Positions 12,189 through 16,030 of a stretch of 16,030 nucleotides of DNA are shown here, piece after piece. How positions within the stretch are numbered: position 1 is the stretch's first letter; the number at the start of each line of letters is the position of its first letter. Source of the DNA: Phycisphaerales bacterium. Lineage in GTDB: Bacteria > Planctomycetota > Phycisphaerae > Phycisphaerales > SM1A02. The notes below the pieces were generated by a model, which did no database searches, was not told where the DNA came from, and saw only the letters and a list, made by a program, of their open reading frames with translations. The stretch is from assembly GCA_020427625.1 (NCBI GenBank), contig JAGQOI010000508.1:1-16030 (forward strand), in the 5' to 3' direction. The position numbers and the translations under genes were made by a program.

Positions 12189-13430
12189 TCAGTTCCCCTC
12201 GACGGCCGCTTCGCCCGCGTTCGGCTGCCAGGTCGCCGGTCGGCGCGTGTCGGGCATGAGGATGGCGAGAAGGCTCATCGCCGTGCCGTAGTTCGCCGAC
12301 CGCGGGAACACGCGATCGTTCCAGGTGCCTTCGTCGGCGTCGCGGGTGCGGAAGAGGATCTCCCGGAAGCGGACGCGGTATTCCTCGCGTTCCCGTTCGG
12401 GCAGGAGTTCGATGGCCTGGGCGGCGTAGTAGTGGGCGAAGTAGAAGTAGTACGGCGCGACGGAGTAGGGCGGGATGTGCGTGCCGTTCCGGGCCCGGCG
12501 CACCTCGAGCCAGTCCCAGTGGACGATGAACGCGTCGATGGCGGCGCGCACGTCGGCCTGTGAGCCGCGCCCGGCGAGGAGCAGCGTCGACTCGGCGACG
12601 AGCATGCGTCCGACCGCGCCGGGCACGCCGTCGTTGCCTCGATCGCCGGCGTAGACGTAGGCGCCGGTGCCGATCTTCGCCCGCTGGAGCGCGCCGAGCG
12701 CTCGTTCGACGACGGCGGCATCGACGGTGTAGCCGTGGCGCTGCGCGTCGAAGAGCACCTGGAGCGCCGGGCCGGTCATGAACGGCGACGGTCGCGCCGG
12801 GTCCGCGCGGGGTCCGCGGGCGTAGTTCCAGCCGCCCGCCTCGGGGATCTCGATCTTCTGGAGCGCGTCGAGGTAGAAGGCGATGGCGGTCTCGATGCCG
12901 GCGGCGAGGTCGTCCGGCACGGATCCGGCATCCTTGAGACGCAGCAGGTACTGGAGCCCGTAGATGTATCCCCAGCCGCGGACGTCGTACTGGCCCTGGT
13001 AGTCCTTCTCGGACATGAGCGGGTGCTCGATGCCGCGGATGATGAAGTCGGTCGCCCGCCGCAGCGCGTCCTGTCGCGTCTCATCCTCCGCGAAGCCCGG
13101 CGTCTGGAGCAGGGCCATGCCGCAGATGCCAGTGCCGCCGATGCGGTAGCCGACGGGAATCTGTCCGCCGACGCGATACACGCCTTCGTACGGCCACTCG
13201 GCGACGGTGTCGCCGCCCATGTCCTCCTGCATGGCGAGAAGGGCCTTCGCACCGACGTCGACGGCGGCGGCGAGGTCCTCGGCGGAGATCTCGGTGCGAT
13301 CGGGCTTCACGACGGGCAGGGCGGTGCGGGCCCGGTTGCGTCGAGGCTGGGTGTCCTGGGCGAGCACGCCGCTCCCGAACAGGGTCGCGAGCGCGACCGT
13401 CGTCGCGAGGATGGTTCGAAGACGCGTCAT
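12189..13430 (-). CDS. Secreted alpha/alpha-toroid (terpenoid-cyclase-fold) protein
   Basis: A 413-residue protein from ATG 13428-13430, six bases after GGAGGT. It has a signal peptide (TILATTVALATLFGSGVLA, cleavage near residue 24) and a mature chain of repeated helix pairs with glycine and aromatic turns. Examples are AVDVGAKALLAMQEDMGG, GICGMALLQTPGF, DVRGWGYIYGLQYLLRL, EAGGWNYARGP, SPFMTGPALQVLF and YSVAPYYFYFAHYYAAQAI. This is the pattern of squalene-cyclase/prenyltransferase-like toroids that are frequent in planctomycetes. I see no DxDD catalytic motif, so terpene cyclisation is unlikely; a binding or degradative role outside the cytoplasm is possible. It is 51 bases upstream of parA in the same direction and divergent from zwf. 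Family-level confidence is good, function is unknown. Confidence 0.76.
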   Translation of the reverse strand: MTRLRTILATTVALATLFGSGVLAQDTQPRRNRARTALPVVKPDRTEISAEDLAAAVDVGAKALLAMQEDMGGDTVAEWPYEGVYRVGGQIPVGYRIGGTGICGMALLQTPGFAEDETRQDALRRATDFIIRGIEHPLMSEKDYQGQYDVRGWGYIYGLQYLLRLKDAGSVPDDLAAGIETAIAFYLDALQKIEIPEAGGWNYARGPRADPARPSPFMTGPALQVLFDAQRHGYTVDAAVVERALGALQRAKIGTGAYVYAGDRGNDGVPGAVGRMLVAESTLLLAGRGSQADVRAAIDAFIVHWDWLEVRRARNGTHIPPYSVAPYYFYFAHYYAAQAIELLPEREREEYRVRFREILFRTRDADEGTWNDRVFPRSANYGTAMSLLAILMPDTRRPATWQPNAGEAAVEGN

Positions 13431-13580
13431 GGCAGGACCTCCGTTGGATGGACGGGACCCAGCGTAGCAGGAGCGGACCGGCGCGGGGAGGGGCGTTTCG
13501 CGGTCGCTCGCGGCCGGGTCGGATGAAGTTCGGCCCGGGAATCGCCGATGAGTCGGGCGGCACGCCCGAGTTCTCGGGCA

Positions 13581-13608
13581 TTGACACCCATCGTCCCGCG
13601 GCGATGAT
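13581..13608 (+). promoter_or_regulatory. Candidate promoter of zwf
   Basis: TTGACA (13581-13586) and GATGAT (13603-13608, four of six -10 bases) are 16 bases apart. Transcription would start near 13615, only about five bases before the ATG, so the mRNA would have almost no leader, and no strong Shine-Dalgarno is seen. Confidence 0.38.
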
Positions 13609-13619
13609 GCGAGATCGTG

Positions 13620-15173
13620 ATGCATACCACAGCGGATCCGTGCGTGTTGGTCATCTTCGGCGCGTCCGGAGATCTCACCAGCCGGAAGCTCATTCCCGCC
13701 ATGTACGAGATGGCCTGCGCGGGCACGCTGCCCGAGCGCACGGCCATCCTCGGCATCAGTCGCACCGACATGACCGACGAGGCCTGGCGCGACGCGCTGG
13801 AGCCGTGGGCGCGCGAACACGCATCGGGATTCGAGCCCGAGACCTGGCGCCGGTTCGCGCAGCGCATCCATTATTACAGCGCGAGCGCGACGGATCCCGC
13901 GGCCTACGGTCCGCTCCGCGACCGCATCGAGGCCCTGGCCGAGGCGCATTCGATCCCGCCGAACATCCTGTTCTACCTGTCCGTCGCGCCGAACCTGTAC
14001 GAGCCGATCGTCCAGCAGATCGATGCCGCGGGACTCGTCGCCGAAGGCCGGCGCTGGTGCAGCCTGGACCGCGACGCGGCGACCTGGCAGCGGATCATCG
14101 TCGAGAAGCCGCTCGGGTACGACCTCGACTCCGCCGACGCCTTGAACCGCGTGCTCGGGCGCGTGTTCGAGGAGGACGCGATCTACCGGATCGATCACTA
14201 CCTCGGCAAGGAGATCGTGCAGGGCCTGACGGCGTTCCGGTTCGCGAACTCGATCTTCGAGCCGATCTGGAATCACCGGTACGTGGATCACGTGCAGATC
14301 ACCGCGGCCGAGACGGTCGGGGTGGGTCATCGCGCGAAGTACTACGACACGTCCGGTGCGATCCGCGACATGATCCAGTCGCACCTGCTCCAGGTGCTCG
14401 CGCTCGTCGCGATGGAGCCGCCGACGTCGTACAACGCCTATCGGATCCGGCAGGAGAAGGTGAAGATCCTCGACGCGATCGCGCCGGCCGATCCGACGCG
14501 TCTGTCGCAGGCGCTCGCGCTCGGCCAGTACGCGGGCGACGGCGAGGAAGTCGCGTATCACGAGAACCCGAACGTCGCGGAAGGCACGAAGACCGAGACG
14601 TTCGCGGCCGCGCGATTCACGTTCGACAACTGGCGCTGGGCGGGCACGCCGTTCTTTCTCCGGACGGGCAAGCGGATGGCCGCGAAGCGGACGGAGATCG
14701 TGGTGCAGTTCAAGCCGCCGGCGGTGAACCTGTTCCGCGAGCTCGACGCGTTCGCGGGTGACGCGTCGTTGTCGCCGAACCAGGTCATCATCGAGGTCGC
14801 GCCGCGGGCGCACGTGAGCATCCGCTTCCAGGGCAAGGTGCCCGGCGCGACGATGCGGCTCGACACCGTCGAGATGGACTTCGATTACGCGGAGCGCCTC
14901 GACGCGACGTTCGTCGAGGCGTACGGGCCGCTCATCATCGACGCGATGCGCGGCGACCAGACGCTCTTCCCCCACCGCTACGAGATCGAAGCCGCCTGGC
15001 GCGCCGTCATGCCGTTCCTCGGCCCGACGTCCGCCGGTCTTCGACGCAGCATTGCCGGGAACTATGCCCCGGGATCCTGGGGACCCGCGACCGCCGACGA
15101 TCTCCTCGGGCCCGGCCGCGTGTGGCACAACGGCGCGGCCGACCTCGCCCCGGCACCCGCCGTCTCCGTCTGA
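13620..15173 (+). CDS. zwf: Glucose-6-phosphate 1-dehydrogenase
   Basis: A 517-residue protein from ATG 13620; a GTG directly before it would add one residue. The N-terminal dinucleotide site is GASGDLTSRKL (GASGDLT, 14-20), the EKPLG motif lies at 162-166, and the active-site segment RIDHYLGKE at 190-198 contains the catalytic His-containing DHYLGK signature. The C-terminal domain carries family-typical stretches such as SHLLQVLALVAMEPP, FFLRTGKRM and PNQVIIEV. The length suits bacterial enzymes. It oxidises glucose-6-phosphate to 6-phosphogluconolactone and makes NADPH in the cytoplasm, the first step of the oxidative pentose phosphate pathway. No pgl or gnd gene is adjacent. It is divergent from the secreted toroid gene. 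Identification is firm; NADP versus NAD preference is not determined. Confidence 0.97.
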   Translation: MHTTADPCVLVIFGASGDLTSRKLIPAMYEMACAGTLPERTAILGISRTDMTDEAWRDALEPWAREHASGFEPETWRRFAQRIHYYSASATDPAAYGPLRDRIEALAEAHSIPPNILFYLSVAPNLYEPIVQQIDAAGLVAEGRRWCSLDRDAATWQRIIVEKPLGYDLDSADALNRVLGRVFEEDAIYRIDHYLGKEIVQGLTAFRFANSIFEPIWNHRYVDHVQITAAETVGVGHRAKYYDTSGAIRDMIQSHLLQVLALVAMEPPTSYNAYRIRQEKVKILDAIAPADPTRLSQALALGQYAGDGEEVAYHENPNVAEGTKTETFAAARFTFDNWRWAGTPFFLRTGKRMAAKRTEIVVQFKPPAVNLFRELDAFAGDASLSPNQVIIEVAPRAHVSIRFQGKVPGATMRLDTVEMDFDYAERLDATFVEAYGPLIIDAMRGDQTLFPHRYEIEAAWRAVMPFLGPTSAGLRRSIAGNYAPGSWGPATADDLLGPGRVWHNGAADLAPAPAVSV

Positions 15174-15222
15174 CCCGACCGACCCACCACGCAAACATCG
15201 TCATGAGTCAATCTGTTTGTTT

Positions 15223-15237
15223 CACGGGAATCCCGTG
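15223..15237. terminator. Hairpin downstream of zwf
   Basis: CACGGG-AAT-CCCGTG is a six-pair stem with a three-base loop, 49 bases after the zwf stop. T-rich sequence (GTTTGTTT) lies before, not after it, in the zwf direction, so termination is uncertain. Confidence 0.35.
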
Positions 15238-15531
15238 TCACCGGCGATCCATTTCCTGCGCCTCTACGAATAGGTCGTTCGCGACGAGCCGAATGGTGCT
15301 CGGCGTGATGTGCTGGAATGAGGGGATTTTCCTCCGGCATTCACGTGACGTTCAGATGACCGTGCAATTCTTCAGGGATTGATGTCTCGCGCATCGAGTG
15401 GGGACTATCTGAGACAACGGGTCCGCGCCGACCTCGGTCGCCGACGGAACCGCCGGGAACACACCGAAACCCCGGCCCCACTGGAACGGCCCCGACCCTG
15501 TGACCGTCGGAGGCCATCTGTGACTCGCGGC

Positions 15532-15559
15532 GGGCTCGACACCATGGTGTCTCGAGCCC
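15532..15559. promoter_or_regulatory. Nested palindrome upstream of the beta-helix gene
   Basis: GGGCTCGA (15532-15539) pairs with TCGAGCCC (15552-15559), and the centre holds a perfect CACCATGGTG palindrome (15540-15549), leaving two bulged bases. It lies 106 bases before the ATG, suiting either a leader structure or a protein-binding dyad. Confidence 0.4.
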
Positions 15560-15665
15560 CGCAGCGGGTGGATGTCGGCTGCGCCGGGGGCGACGCCGAA
15601 GCCAAGCCTTGCGACCGTACGCCCGTATAGACAGTTGAACATACGAGCGCGACGAGGGGACCGCC

Positions 15666-16030
15666 ATGCACGCCTCGACCGCCCTGAACGACCGAAACGA
15701 CCTGAACCCGCCGATCCGCCGACTGCTGGCGACCGGGCGCCTCGCGCTCGGCGTCGCCGCGCTGCTCGCGGCGGCAACGCTCGCGTCCGGCGCGCCGCTG
15801 TACGTCGACGACGACGCCCCGCCCGGCGGCGACGGCCTGTCGTGGGAGACCGCGATGAACGACCTTGGGGCCGCGCTCGCGCTGGCGGGCCCGCAATCCG
15901 GGTTCGATGAGGTCCGGGTCGCCGAGGGGACGTACCGGCCGGGCCCGCCCCGCGGGTCACGGACGTCGTCCTTTCCGCTCCGCAACCTCGTCCGCCTCGC
16001 CGGCGGGTACGCGGGCATGAATGCCGCGGA
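15666..16030 (+). CDS. Secreted right-handed beta-helix surface protein, N-terminal part
   Basis: The ATG at 15666 follows GAGGGG by six bases, and the frame stays open for 121 codons to the right edge. A long N-terminal region precedes the hydrophobic core LALGVAALLAAATLASG (about 26-42), with likely cleavage before APLYV. The mature start YVDDDAPPGGDGLSWETAMN, then LGAALALAG, VRVAEGTYRPG and LVRLAGGYAG, is the standard opening of the planctomycete beta-helix/polymorphic-outer-membrane-type proteins, whose full lengths are often many hundreds of residues. These are cell-surface or exported proteins with unknown ligands. Such proteins often end with the same dockerin-like tail seen twice in this window, but that end is outside the window. 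Confidence 0.82.
   Translation, partial: MHASTALNDRNDLNPPIRRLLATGRLALGVAALLAAATLASGAPLYVDDDAPPGGDGLSWETAMNDLGAALALAGPQSGFDEVRVAEGTYRPGPPRGSRTSSFPLRNLVRLAGGYAGMNAA

Larger units (their letters stand above)
15174..15665. other. 492-base gene-free stretch between zwf and the beta-helix gene
   Basis: No ORF here has convincing coding character. The left part (about 15200-15400) is less GC-rich than its flanks and holds a hairpin at 15223-15237. The right part has a larger dyad at 15532-15559 and a TATAGA at 15626-15631, 34 bases before the next ATG, without a clear -35. GAGGGG at 15654-15659 is the likely ribosome binding site of the next gene. The middle (15410-15530) is featureless to me. Confidence 0.5.

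Noticed and set aside
12189..15194. A 1001-codon minus-strand open frame running across zwf into the toroid gene
   Set aside because: The upper two thirds are antisense to zwf and rich in Arg, Asp and His, a high-GC shadow. Only the part from ATG 13430 has a ribosome site, signal peptide and family-like sequence.
15440..15530. Faint resemblance to cobalamin riboswitch boxes (GGGAA, CCCCACTGG, GTCGGAGGCC)
   Set aside because: Spacing and the B12-box sequence do not fit, and the downstream gene is a surface protein unrelated to cobalamin.
1..16030. CRISPR arrays, tRNA or rRNA genes, insertion-sequence transposases
   Set aside because: I saw no regularly spaced repeats, no cloverleaf with a TTC-type arm, no rRNA signature and no transposase motif on reading through.

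Overview
The window is high-GC bacterial chromosome, mostly around 65-75% G+C by eye. It most resembles a planctomycete of the Phycisphaerae type. The grounds are two secreted proteins ending in a tandem EF-hand, dockerin-like tail that stops exactly at Ala-(Asp/Asn)-Trp-Gly, a beta-helix surface protein with the YVDDDAPPGGDGLSW signature, and a membrane protein with repeated CxxC zinc ribbons. The lineage is inferred from these traits and was not computed. No rRNA, tRNA or CRISPR array is visible.

Layout. (1) 1-2586: a secreted DUF4331-family protein (minus strand, cut by the left edge) is divergent from an ECF sigma factor gene, which overlaps by ATGA a cytoplasmic RskA-type/cupin anti-sigma gene. 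(2) 2587-4482: an accessory patch. A membrane-anchored ankyrin-repeat gene (plus) runs into an unrecognised, locally AT-richer gene on the minus strand, with a 34-codon ORF overlapping that gene's end. A 40-bp direct repeat (39/40 identical) encoding a dockerin tail brackets this segment. (3) 4449-5546: a secreted M43-type metalloprotease with a dockerin-like tail, whose leader carries a 7-2-7 dyad. (4) 5721-8102: a feoA-feoB ferrous iron operon with a recognisable promoter and a Fur-box-like dyad at the predicted transcription start. (5) 8115-8259: a MITE-like element with perfect 31-bp inverted ends. (6) 8322-10014: a secreted propeller-like protein with a dockerin-like tail, then a lipoprotein. 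(7) 13430-10093, minus strand: a secreted alpha/alpha-toroid protein, a ParA-type ATPase and a VanZ-like zinc-ribbon membrane protein. (8) 13620-15173: zwf, glucose-6-phosphate dehydrogenase. (9) 15174-15665: a long gene-free stretch with two hairpins, then the start of a beta-helix surface protein cut by the right edge.

Functionally the window mixes housekeeping (iron uptake, oxidative pentose phosphate pathway), one stress-type sigma/anti-sigma switch, and cell-surface or secreted proteins. The least ordinary region is 2.8-4.5 kb, where repeat structure, base composition and a chimeric ORF end together point to an inserted or recombined segment. I found no convincing complete new multi-gene system.
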